From assembly GCF_036417845.1 (NCBI RefSeq), contig NC_089981.1:75991268-76055267 (forward strand): DNA of 64,000 bases, written 5' to 3'. The position numbers were made by a program, and so were the translations under genes. Within the stretch, counting starts at the first letter, position 1, and each line of letters starts with the position of its first letter. Source of the stretch: Apteryx mantelli. Its lineage: Eukaryota > Chordata > Aves > Apterygiformes > Apterygidae. Positions 1-11,021 of the stretch are shown piece by piece. The notes under the pieces are model-generated. The model saw nothing but the letters and a program-made list of their open reading frames with translations, was not told the DNA's origin and did not search any database.

Positions 1-785
1 GAATTGTAACACCTGGAAATGAGAATATTGTTCTTTCCTGATATTAAAGCCACTGTCCATACCCCTTGCCTCAAAATGAAGAGCAACTTGCTTGATATTT
101 ACCCAATATCTTCAATGACTTGAGTTTTCAAAAAGTATCCCTGCATTCATCAAGTGCTCAATATACTTGGTAAATTGACACCGTCTCATACATACATATA
201 TATGAAGTTCTTTAAACAGCAAGCAGCTGAGCAAAATAATTTAACTTTTGTTAAAATAGTTGATATGAAATGCTGATAGCATTAAATGAGAATAGAATTG
301 CTCTGTATCTTCTGACCTGTCCTACTGCCAAAAAAACGTCTCTAGACCACACACTTCTGGTGGAAATTCAGTACACAGAGTTGTATGTTCTTCAGACAGA
401 CTATGCCACAAACAGCTTTTGATGTTTGGGTATTGAGCACTACCTTGAGAGCAGCCCATCACCATTCACCTGCAACACCAATTATGTCTAGACATCAGTC
501 AAAGTAATAGTTCTACCTTAGAAACTCAATTTAAATCATTATTTCAGAAGCATGGTGAAAAATTAATCTGTCTCAAGTCTCCACATACTCCAATTGTTAC
601 CAGATGGGTTTACCTATGTATTTAAGAGCAATCAAAATACTTACTAAGTTAAAGAGAATAGAAAGAAATAGTTAATCCGCAGTCATTAGAAATACAATAC
701 ATAAAACATTTTTTCCATGGCAATTAGCAATTATAATTTTGCTTTGTTTATTGTAAACTATAAATTTTTCATACAGTCAGAGAGA
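1..785 (-). other. SETD3 intron, no exon recognised
   Basis: AT-rich sequence left of the CR1 fragment. No continuation of the SETD3 protein (expected THPHA... peptide) was found in either strand, so this is read as part of the intron after the exon at 1319-1575. Confidence 0.6.
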
Positions 786-1095
786 CATAGGTTCTAGGAG
801 ATCTCTGGGGTCATCTAGTCCAACTTCCTGCAGGCCAACTTCTGGAGTCTGGCTACCACTAGGTAGTTGAAAACAATAATTGGATCACTGCTTACCTCCT
901 CCTCTCCAAGCTGAACAAATCCAGTTCCCTCAGCCTCTCCTTGCATGGCTAAAGGGCTGAAGCACATGACATCTTAGTAGCCCATATCTGAACTCACCCC
1001 AGTTTGTCAACATCTCTCTTGCACTGGGGGGACCGAAAACTGTGCAGTACTCCAGAAGCCTCACGAGTGCCAAATGGAGGGGAGTAATCACTTTT
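786..1095 (-). mobile_element. CR1 LINE fragment, minus strand, internally rearranged
   Basis: The plus strand shows reverse-complement CR1 landmarks: GGTCATCTAGTCCAACTTCC near 809-828 (the CR1 3' end), then CCAAGCTGAACAAATCCAG, CCTCAGCCTCTCCTT, TGAACTCACCCCAG, and CAGTACTCCAGAAGCCTCAC near 1046-1065. It is a 3'-terminal piece of about 310 bp in a SETD3 intron. A 28-bp block at 945-972 runs in the opposite sense to the rest of the element (see findings). Confidence 0.8.
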
Positions 1096-1318
1096 CCTTA
1101 AGATACTAAATACAGCCTTATATATTCATACGCTTACTGAACTGTGAAATTTTAACAGCAGTCAAAAAACAGTAGCAAATAAATTTAATGATTTAAACCT
1201 TTTCAGTGTCTTTAACAGCAATACATTTCCTCTATTATTCAGCAGCATTGTTTTCACACCTTCCTCAATAAGCATCATGAGAACAACGTATGTTACATAC
1301 TACATTTAAGATGCTTAC

Positions 1319-1575
1319 CTGAATAACTTTGTAGAAATAGGCATACTGTCGAGCTGTGTTTTTATATTGGCTAAAAACATCATGTATGGCCTGAGCTGAC
1401 TGAAGATATTGCACTTCATCTTCTTCAAAATAGAGCGGAGTGTCATATTCGTTGGGGAGAGTCTGGATGTAGGGCAGCCAGAAAGAGTTAGGGTTCGCTC
1501 GCTCACAAAGAAGATGGAATGCCAATGTTATATTGCCCATGGCTTGAAGAATTCGATCTTGAGAATACAGGGATC
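1319..1575 (-). CDS. SETD3: SETD3 fifth coding exon (residues 140-225)
   Basis: A 257-nt exon with acceptor TTCATTCAG and donor GTAAGCATC encodes SLYSQDRILQAMGNITLAFH, LLCERANPNSFWLPYIQTLP and, at its end, QYKNTARQYAYFYKVIQ. This is the helical insert inside the SET domain that is typical of the SETD3/SETD4/LSMT group. The next exon (expected to start THPHA...) is not within bases 1-1264. Confidence 0.96.
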
Positions 1576-4500
1576 CTGAATGAACCCATAAAGATGAGGC
1601 ATTAAATTAATTGCCCTGGAAAATATCATCCTAGATTTATTTTAAAAGGACATGAAGAAATAAAAATAGCTTTTCATATTTCTAATGTATCTAGCTGCTC
1701 ATGTCATATTATGCTCCAAGTTATTTGATATGCAAGTTCCTCGTACAATTGCATGGTGGAAAAAACATGAAGAAAGTAAAACAATACTCTCAGTATCTCT
1801 CTGTATAGAGCACCTTATCTCCAAGCATTTAACAAGCTACATAATATGTGTTCAAAATAACACATACACTTCTGGAAGATATCGAGCATACACAGCGAGA
1901 GACCAAAAGGAAAATTAAATTCTTTCCACTGAGACTTCAAGCTTCTAGCTATTTCAAACCTAACGGTCAGGATGCTAAGTAAGTCCTGTGGTAAAGGAGA
2001 TCAGCTAAAAAAAGAAAGTCTCCTATTGAATGATCCCACACATACCAAATTCTTGCTATGAATTTATTTAAGTTCTTACCTAATACTGAATTTTTAGCTG
2101 ATTCAACTGTCATCAATAGTTTTCTTGGAACCCACAGAAACAACTCTTCAGCCTACAGAAAGGAAAAAAATATATAGAGGGTCATTTAACATTTATAAGA
2201 TATACCAAGTGTCTTAAATATATGAATACCATCTTTAAATTACAGGTTTTCTTCATTCCCTTTTTAATCAAAATTCTTCCTCCTCTTCCATTGCAAACTA
2301 AACAAACATGCTATGAAAATGTTTTTATATTGTGGTACCAAATGCCACAATCTGCAATATGCAAAGTTTAAAACAAAGATACTTAAATTGCAAAATGAAG
2401 TGCTTCAGTTTGGTAGTGCCAACATGGAGGTTGCCCCCACAGCCCCAAATCATCCAATCCACCATTTCCATTATATTGCCATTAATTACATGAACAAATA
2501 TTTTCTCCCAGTAGAGCCTTTTTCACATTATCTATCCATTCTTCATTTAGAAGAGCTGTTCAGGATTTTTATCCTTATCAATTGGTAGTGCTAGTTTTAT
2601 TAACTGCAGTCTACCAAAGCCCTATAATGAACATAACATGCCCATATTCTCACATATATTCTACAACAACTAATTTGCCTCATTTTAATCCCTGTTTTAC
2701 AGATGAGAAGTAGCCTTAAAAAAACAGCCTCAAAAGCTTACCTTTTAATAGTTAGGTAATTGTGTGTGTCTGTACTCCTATCTGATGGTCAAAAATTTTT
2801 TTTTTTAAACAAATACCGTGTATTTTTGTTGTCTCAATTCACAGAAAAATAAACGTTACAAATACCTCTTTATGAGGCCAAAAGAACAGTGATTTAAAAG
2901 AAGGGATATGAAAGAAGAGGAGAAGAGATTAAGTAATTAGAAAATATGAAAGAGAGGGCTACGTCAAGAAGGGCAGAGGACTCTGGTTATTAGGATAACT
3001 GGGCAAAATAGAGAAAAAGTGACTAATTAAAATTTCACAGCAAAATAATATTCAATTTTTATGAATAATTTTATTTCTCAAGTACAGTTTAGAGTGTTTT
3101 ATAATAAGTTTCATTAACATTCAAAAGGGGGAAAGCAAGATGAGTATTTCAGAGCTCTGCAGCTACATTCTAAGCATGATTTTCTAATCTAGTCAAATGT
3201 TCAAATGCTCACCTTTATCTCTCTTGTTGCTTTCAAACCAAACCCCTCTTCTTCAAAGTTAGCTATTTCAAAACCCTCTGTGGATGCTCCATTTTCAGTA
3301 GCCCACTTTATCAATTCAGGGAAATAGTCATCTCTTTTCCCATTGAAGACAACAGACAAACCTATATATGCAATTTATTAAAAAACAAATGCAGAAATAA
3401 GAGGATTTAGAAAGATGAAGAAGTCTAATAAAAAGCAGAAAACTGAAAAACATAACTATCCCCCAGCAGTTCTATTTTGAAGAAGCTGAGTCAGAACTGG
3501 TCTTTGTTAAGTGTTACTCGATAGCATATAACTGTCATACCCCATTTTCATCAACTTAAACATTCTGCCAAATTGTCTTACCAGTCATCTTAAAAAAACA
3601 GCCACCTAAACTGGGTTGTGAAGAAATGTGAAGCCTTCCTCCCCCTTTCCTTTTAAATAAGCTATGAGTGCAAATATTTACCAGCTTAACATTGATGATA
3701 AATGCAATCATGACATGCTAATACAGACAACAAGGACAAATTTTGATAGCAGGTTGCAATTTCATTAATTCAGTACTGGAACTGATGATAAGCAGATTTC
3801 AACCTTTCTTCCTTAGGCATTTAGCTCTCTCCTGTAGCATATGGATCTACTAAAGTCTAAATAATAATTAGGACTGATCATCCTCCTAACATCACAGAGC
3901 TCTCCCAAACTGTTTAAACTTTACTTCTCCAACAGGAATGTGATCCACCAGTGAAATCTCAGGTGTCATTAATTGCCTCAGCTTTCTCTTTAACCTTCAT
4001 CTGATTTGAACTCGAGCATTATGGTTCTCAGCAATTAGTTTGGCTATACTCAGTCAGCTCTGTCTGTACCTCTTTACCCTATTTCCTGCTCAATCCAAAC
4101 TCTAATGTCAGATCATGTTAAGTGTTCAAAAATCCCTGAAATACTCAGGCCATTTTATAAGTGGCCATATGTGATCAGTAAGTTGCTTACATCCAAAAAT
4201 ATACTGGCTAAGTATAGGTGATAAATACATTTGTGATTAAAAGGGTTTTAAAAAAGGAGTTTTAGGATATTTGAAAGAAATTTTTTCAGTGTATTTTTTT
4301 CCCCCCAAATCAGGTATTTCCAGCCCCAGAACAAATAAAATCTGTAGTTTACATGACAGTGCAAGTATCATCTAAAGCTACATTCTTTGTATATTGGCAG
4401 TACAGGTAAAGTATTTTTTGAATGCACTAGGAATCTGGTGTGCCCATTTTTTGGCTTTTTTTTTTAAAGAAGCATTTCTCTTTTATTTCAGATTCGCTCT

Positions 4501-7500
4501 AATATATTATTTTCTGTAGAATATATTTAGAGCAAGGCCTCACACATGCAGTCAGACTAGCTACGTAACTTCTACAGAACTTGATAGGTGTTTATACTGT
4601 TCAGACTGTTCTTTTTATTTCCAACATTTACTACTGTATAAGGCTACTTGGAAGCTTTTAAAATCCAGCCTGCATTTGGAACTGTTCTGTAAGCATCTCT
4701 GAAATAGTATTTCTGTTCCTCGTATATGATGCAGGCCAATACTTCCCACATTTTCAAATATTTTTTCTGAATTAAAAAGAGCAGCTCCTTTAAATTACAT
4801 GCATTATTTATATCTATGGTGAACAAAATATAGCTATATTGATGAAAATCTATATTGAAAAGTTAGCTTAATTTAACATTTTGCTAAGAAGTCAAATGAG
4901 GAAAATTTTAGAAACTAAGTCCTCAGTGTTCAAACTAAGATTCTTCTATAATCAAGACCATTTTAGTTCATGTTCTTCCACCAGTGTTCTATTCAAGAAA
5001 AGCATAAAAGAATGGTTCTTTAAGGAATACATTCATTTGTACATCTTAAAGTTCCCCACAGCAATTTATATTCCCTTTGCTAATTGTCTGAAGTTTTTAT
5101 TAAGCTAGAAAGCTACATATAATATAAATTACTATGTTCTGTTCAAAAATAGTTTTGAAAGACACCATACTATTTATACTCACTATGTATCTAAGAACAT
5201 TACATTAAAATGCATTTGTATGTCAGCAGTACCGTGTTTAGTAGGTTTTGCATATTCCATAGCAAAAACTATGCCTAGTTAACATAACATTGTTATACAA
5301 ATTCTGCTTCTTTTGCCTGTAGCATTTTCCCCATAGATGGTTCAATCCCTCTGGCATAGCAAAAGGATATAGCAAACAGCCCAACTCCAACACTAAATCT
5401 GTTCTTGTTAACCTGAGTTATGTTTTACCATAACACATGTATTATATCATAAAAACAAGGACATATAGCCCAAGATTATATAAGTTATGGGTGAGCAAAA
5501 CAATGAATCAAGTTCACCCCTACACAACTGCATTAGGCAGTCACTCAAACATATCATTCATTCTTTGATATGTCCTCTGCCAATGACTGATGTTCAGAGG
5601 TTTAACAATCCTTTCATGAAGTAAGGTTTTTATGCATTAGTCAATATATATTAAAAACAGATGTGAAAAGGATGTTTCAAACCTCTGAGTCCAGTCTGCT
5701 TCTGCTTCTTCAAGCAAGTACATCATATAGTTTGTTTCACCAAAGCACTCAAGTTCCATTTTAAAAGCAATCTGGCTTTTTTGCCTTCACTATATAAGTA
5801 CCAGAGAAAAAAGAATCGTCCCAAGATATTTTCAAGTATTTCCAGCTCAAGTCTATCCATGCCCTGGTTAAAAAGTTATTCATCTGCCAATAAAATACAA
5901 CTGAGATAAGAGATTAATTGTACTAAAATTACATGGAAGGCATTTTTAAGAACATACCTCCAAATAAAAACAAAACTAATAGGGAAATAAAGTATTAACA
6001 AAAGATCACTGAGTTATTATAGAATATATTGAAAGAAAATTGTTCTTACCTGAAAAATAAGTATACCTTAAACTTAGGAAAATCAGTGATGAAACTCCAC
6101 ATTAATTGTGATACCATACACATTTCTTTATTTTAATTATGTGCTTCATTTATAAGAGATAAATTTATTAGCTGATCTATTTTGTACACTTATACATTTT
6201 TATTTTGTCATAATTTAATTTCATTATGTTGAATGCAGAAACTGTTTCCATGTCCAGTAAAATTTTCAGGTTAAAATGAAATGTTTACAAATTCAATTCA
6301 AAATATGCAGATTTATAGAGGCAGAGGGTCAGACTATGTGATCAAAAAGGCCTATTATTCTTAAAGAATTTTTATTTCTAGTCCTCAAGATTTTCACCTC
6401 ACCAAAATCTCAAGATGTGTCTTTTATTTATCATATAAAATTATCGTAGGATCGTTTGTCTGTGATATTCATCAATAAATATGTATATTCTAATGGTTAG
6501 GATCAGCAGTTAAGCCCATCAAATAATTTAAGAAACACCTGCAAGTGCAAAAAGCAAGTACAGGTCACAGTACTAATATTTTTATCCCAAAACAACAGGA
6601 TTGCATAATATTTATATTATAACAGTGAAAAATATTTTTCTTTAAACAATCAACAGTCAAAACTTTTCAAGAAAACCAACAGCCTGCCTGAGCCACCTTT
6701 ATCTTACAATCAGTTTTTCACATTTACCTTTTTGCTTTTTGCGAATTTTCTCAACAAGCGAACGAATCTGTACATATTCTTCCCACTCCTTACCAGGACC
6801 TGGGGTAGGACTGCTGCATTCTGGAAATAAAAATGCCAAAATTAAAATGTTCTCTTTAATACAATATATATTTTTAACATCAGAGAAAGGGCCACGATTT
6901 CATGGTAACTTTAAATGAACCTTAGTATTACATGTCCTTCAAACGTTTACATAGTAAACGCCATGATCTCCATTGTTATAAGCATCCCATTGTTTGACAA
7001 GTAATAGAGACTTTGAAAATTTAACAATTTAACTTGCCCCAAGTTATTTTACTCTTATCCATTTTTATTCTTTCAGATATAAGAAAGATCAAATGTTTAG
7101 AAAGCTAAAAGGAAAAAAAAGTAAAAAAAAACCCCACCCAAACTGTAAGTAGATAGTCTCAAAGATAAAACAAACTTCTGTGTTTTCAATAATCCAAGCA
7201 AAACACCCTGCTTACATTAGCCTGCTTGCCATCATGCTTACTGTAACAAAAGCAAATGATAACAGCAGCAATATTTAAGTTGGGCAACTGAGAAATTTAC
7301 TAGCACATGCATTTGACTTGCCTACGTCAATACAGTGTTGTGAGATGCATGTGTAGGGGAAGGACAAGCAGAGGAACATTTAGCCAAGCTTTAGCTTTAG
7401 ATCATATCCACAATGTCTAAGGCAATGTTCTCGATGCCAGTGTGTGGATTTCTTGATCCAAGCTGCATGAACCCAAGTGGTCAGGTAAAGTTTGCTTTAC

Positions 7501-8586
7501 ACAACTGATTTGAAAACCTTTGCATTGAACAAAATATAGAAGCTTGACAAAAAGACCAGCTGAGACTTGTCGTTGCTTGGAAAACTAGATCTGCATTTTA
7601 TTTTTGATAACAACATTGAAAGCACAGGCCAACTGTAGGATAAGCATCAAACTGCTGTGTCAACTCCTTGCCTATTCTTTGTGAGCAATGTTGAAGAAAA
7701 ATCCTAATTTTTCTAAGGCAGCATTTTGATGTGTCCACAGTATGAAAATTCGGGTCTGCGTTTCAACAACAGTGTAGCTCACCACAGTTACTAGTGACAG
7801 TGGCAAGAGTGGACAGGATTTTAGCATCACAGCATGAAAGTATGCTCTGCTTTTCTTATCTGCAGAAGTCAATTCATACATATCAGTAGAAATAATGGTT
7901 GAGTTCCAAACGCCTCAACAAGCGGAAAAACCTGTGGTCTACACACCAGAATTGAGCAGTGAAGAAAGTTTCTGAATAAAAAAAGCTACAATTTTATTTA
8001 ACAGACAGAAATATCAGTGAAGTTGAACTGGAGTTATATTGCTACTTTCCACCAGTACTTTTTCTGCTGATATCCAAAATTATACCTCAGTTCAAAGTAC
8101 TGTTCAAATGTTAAACAGACACAGGATAATTCTTGAGGTTTACAAGAATGACATTTTAGACAAAGCTGCAATGTCAAGTGATCTAGAGTAGCTTTTTAGC
8201 TGATCTCCCCCAGTATCAATGCATGTGTTGAAAAGCAAGGCTAACAGTTGCCAAAAATACAGTATGTCCAATACATACTCATATACACCTACAATAGCAT
8301 ATACTAATGGTGGTATACACTGTGAGGAACTGGATACAATCTTAGGCAGGCTGAAATAGCAAGGAAGCTTGGCCACGTACAGGAAATGAATGGAATTCAC
8401 TGGTTTACGTAAGAGAACAGAGAATGTTTTTGACTGTTCCGCACACCGTCCCTTTCCCCAAACAGTTATAAAATTAAACTTACTTTGCAATAACTCACTG
8501 ATTAGATTCAACATTTCCTTTGGAGATACTGTTGTTGTGGCTCCTGTACCTGACTTCTGAGTTTTCACTCGGCTCTTCTTCCCCAT
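1319..8586 (-). CDS. SETD3: SETD3, actin-histidine N-methyltransferase, coding exons for residues 1-225 (3' part off window)
   Basis: Five exons on the minus strand (8586-8484, 6820-6728, 3361-3213, 2152-2080, 1575-1319) total 675 nt and translate without a break to 225 residues starting MGKKSRVKTQKSGTG. Every junction has GT/AG and the phases agree. The protein reads almost as human SETD3, which is about 595 residues. The family methylates His73 of actin in the cytoplasm; it has a SET domain followed by a Rubisco-LSMT-type substrate-binding domain. The window covers the N-terminal helical part (CSSPTPGPGKEWEEYV, EKIRKKQKG) and the first part of the SET domain, with the EEEGFGLKATREIK motif near residues 102-115. 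The catalytic and histidine-binding residues and the substrate-binding domain lie in exons beyond the left edge. The gene is divergent from CCNK and shares its CpG-island promoter. Confidence 0.96.
2080..2152 (-). CDS. SETD3: SETD3 fourth coding exon (residues 116-140)
   Basis: A 73-nt exon with acceptor TTCTGTAG and donor GTAAGAAC reads AEELFLWVPRKLLMTVESAK then NSVL plus one base of a Gly codon. This is the SET-domain segment in which the family has the conserved VPRKLLMT motif. Confidence 0.95.
3213..3361 (-). CDS. SETD3: SETD3 third coding exon (residues 66-115)
   Basis: A 149-nt exon follows an ATATATAG acceptor and ends at GTGAGC. It reads GLSVVFNGKRDDYFPELIKW, then ATENGASTEGFEIANFEEEG, then FGLKATREIK. 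The last part is the first strand-turn motif of the SET domain (GFGL), which contributes to S-adenosylmethionine binding in this family. The phase closes exactly after Lys115. Confidence 0.95.
6728..6820 (-). CDS. SETD3: SETD3 second coding exon (residues 35-66)
   Basis: The acceptor is TTTATTTCCAG; the donor is GTAAATG at 6727-6721. The 93-nt exon completes a split Lys codon and reads CSSPTPGPGKEWEEYVQIRS then LVEKIRKKQK, the lysine/arginine-rich N-terminal helix of SETD3. It is too short to form a long ORF and was found by homology and phase. Confidence 0.95.
6821..8483 (-). other. SETD3 intron between first and second coding exons
   Basis: AT-rich intron of 1,663 bp bounded by the GTAAGT donor at 8483 and the TTTATTTCCAG acceptor at 6821. 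Nothing else was recognised in it. Confidence 0.7.
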
Positions 8587-8593
8587 CTTCCAA
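8484..8593 (-). CDS. SETD3: SETD3 first coding exon (start codon 8586-8584)
   Basis: The exon opens after an AG at 8595-8594, carries seven 5'UTR bases, then ATG GGG AAG AAG. It encodes 34 residues (MGKKSRVKTQ...SELLQ) plus one base, and ends at a GTAAGT donor (8483 downwards). An upstream in-frame ATG exists at 8625 if the reading is continued into the intron. The acceptor and the match to the known N-terminus MGKKSRVKTQKSG decide for the ATG at 8586. The coding sequence itself is 8484-8586. Confidence 0.95.
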
Positions 8594-9054
8594 CTAAAAC
8601 AGATTAACGAGCAAACTGTCACCAATTACTAAGAAACTAAATATAGTAATGATGACTAGTCAAGATCTTCTGTTATTAGTCACTTACAAAAATGGAGCAT
8701 GAAGAATTGTTTGTGGCATGTATGTACATGTGCAAGTGTTATTGTTTGAATGGTCTGAACACATGGCAATAGTTCAGTACAATCTAAAGCATTATTTCAC
8801 ATAGTTGCAAATTAATTACTTCATAGTAATTAGAAACCAGCAATCTTAGAGAGAAGGAAAACCACTCAGATCACTTGTGAATTCATTAGTTCTGAATGAG
8901 TGTTATGGATACCAAAGTATCCACACTATATTAAAGCAGACGTTATTTTACCCCATCAGCTGCACTCTGGGCATCAACTGAATTAGTATCTGTGTCTAAA
9001 GTAGTAATTCAAAATGAGTAGTAAATTAAGTATTCCACTTCAAAACAAACAAAC

Positions 9055-11021
9055 AAAAAAAGCAGAACAATCCATCCCAACATGCGAGAAAATTGACAGG
9101 CATAGCAGGATGCCAGCTTAACTGTAGATGGAAATCTTGACTGACAGAGCTCAAAACCAAAAAAGATGCACATGCAAAGTGGGAGAGTGAAGCAGGGACA
9201 CGTAACCAAGGGGGAATATAGATGCACCGTCTGGGCAAGCAAGGACAGAATTAGCGAGGCCAAAGCTTGACTGGAGTTGAAATTGAAGAAGGATGTGAAT
9301 GTAAGAAGAAAGGCATCTACAAGTACATCACCAGCAAAAGATAGATCAGGAAAAATGTAGGCCCCTTTGCTAAACAGGGAAGCAAGGTAGTGAAGAAAGG
9401 CACAGAAAACCTGAGGTACCCAGTGCCTTCTTTGCCATGGTCTCTACTGGTAAGGCCTGCTTTCAGAAATCCCAGGTTTCTTTGTCTAGTAGCAAAGTTT
9501 GGGGGAGAGGAGAATCAAGTTATGGACTGCTTAGCCAAGCTGGACCTACACAAGTTTGTAGGACTAGATAGGATACATCCAAGGTGCTGAGAAAGCTAGC
9601 TAATGTCACTGCCAGGCTGCTGGCTACCATCTTAGAAAGGTCATGGTAATTCCCAATGACAGGAAAAAGGTAACTTAAAAAAAATGGGGGTCAGGGGGAG
9701 AATATCCAGGAAACTAGACACTGGTCAGTCTCACCTTATGGCTTTGCAAATCATAGAGCAAGTCCTAACGGGAAGCTATTTCACCCAATGGACATGAATG
9801 TGACTGGGATCAGCCAACACAGACTTATCATGGTCAAATCATTTTTAACCAACCTGACTGCCTTTTATGAAGAAATAACTGGCTCTATGGATCAGCAAAA
9901 ATCAGGGGCTGTCATTTATTTTGACTTTAGCAAGGCTTTTAACAAGCTTCCATAGCATCCTGGTTGTCAAGCTGAGGAGATATAGACTGAATGGGTGAAC
10001 TACAACAAGGACGGAATAACTCCCTGGACCACCAGGCTTAAAAGGCTGTGGTCAACAGTTGCAAGTCTAACTGGCAGCTGGTTACAAGTAGTATTCCTCA
10101 GAGGTCAATGCTGTTTAACATCTTCATTAGAGATCTGGATGTTAGGAAAGAAAGCATCCTTAGCAAATTTATAATGATACAAAATAAGGTAAGCAGTCGA
10201 TACGTTGGAGGGCAGGGCCACCATTCAGAGGGACTTCAACTAGAAGCAGCAGCCAACAGGAAACTCATGAAGTTAAAGACAAATGCAAAATGCTTCATTT
10301 GGGATGAAAAATCCCCTATACAACATTATGGGCTACAGACTGACTGGCCAAGCTCTGCAGAAAAGGACTTGGAGATTCTAGTGGACAGCAAGTTGAACAT
10401 AAGTCAGCATTGCACCCCTGCAGTGATGAAGACTAACCGTAGTTTGAGCTGCATTAGCAAGAGCATAACCAACAGGTCAAGGGAAGTGATTATTCCCCTT
10501 TGTTTGGCACTTGTGATACCACATCTGGAATGCTGTACAGTTTTGGGCCCCCCAGCACAAAAGATATTGACAAACTGGAGCAAGTCCAGAAGAAGACCAT
10601 TAACATGGCGAAAGGGCTAAAGCACATGACATGAAAGGAGAAGCTGAGGGAGCAGGGTTTGTTCAGCCTGGAGAAGAGAAGGGAAGGAGCCAACTGCTGC
10701 CTTCATCTACATAACAGGGTGTTACACAGAAGACTGGAACAGATTCTTCTCAGGGAAGCACAACAAAAGGTCAGCAGGCAACAGTCACAAGTTACAGTAA
10801 GGGAAATTTCAGCTAGATATAAGGAGACTCTTCACTATCTGGCTGGTTACGCACAGGAACAGGTTGTCCAGAGAGGCTGTTAAATCTTCATCCTTGGAGA
10901 TTTTAAAAATTTGACTAGGCAATGCCCTGAGTGACCTGATTTACATTTGAAGTTAAAGCAGGATGCTGATCTAGACAATCTCCAAGAGATCCCTTCCCAC
11001 CTCCTTTTTTCTGTGATTCTA
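9055..11021 (+). mobile_element. CR1 LINE, 5'-truncated, about 2 kb, heavily decayed
   Basis: The plus strand carries a decayed CR1 pol ORF. Landmarks are KKGIYKYITSKR-like sequence near 9306-9345, IYFDFSKAFN near 9917-9945, AEKDLEILVDSKLNISQHC near 10,358-10,415, and SREVIIPLCLALVIPHLECC near 10,480-10,536. It ends in the CR1-type 3' region (CTAGACAATCTCCAAGAGAT) and TGATTCTA near 11,021. Frameshifts and stops break the reverse transcriptase, and the catalytic FADD position reads FIMIQ in the local frame. It is non-autonomous and old. It sits sense to the plus strand, antisense to SETD3. Confidence 0.88.

Larger units (their letters stand above)
1576..6727 (-). other. SETD3 introns between the exons at 1319 and 6728 (excluding exons 2080-2152 and 3213-3361)
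   Basis: Plain AT-rich intronic sequence with short A/T homopolymers, e.g. near 2796-2808 and 4460-4470. No other exon, RNA gene or recognisable transposable element was seen. ORFs such as those at 2313-2588 and 4881-5108 show no recognisable protein. Confidence 0.55.

Noticed and set aside
8140..8625. 161-codon minus-strand ORF taken as a single protein
   Set aside because: Only 8484-8586 is coding (SETD3 residues 1-34). The rest reads through a GTAAGT donor and an acceptor into introns.
10048..10620. 190-codon plus-strand ORF as a host gene
   Set aside because: The residues (EKDLEILVDSKLNISQHC, SREVIIPLCLALVIPHLECC) are CR1 pol remains.
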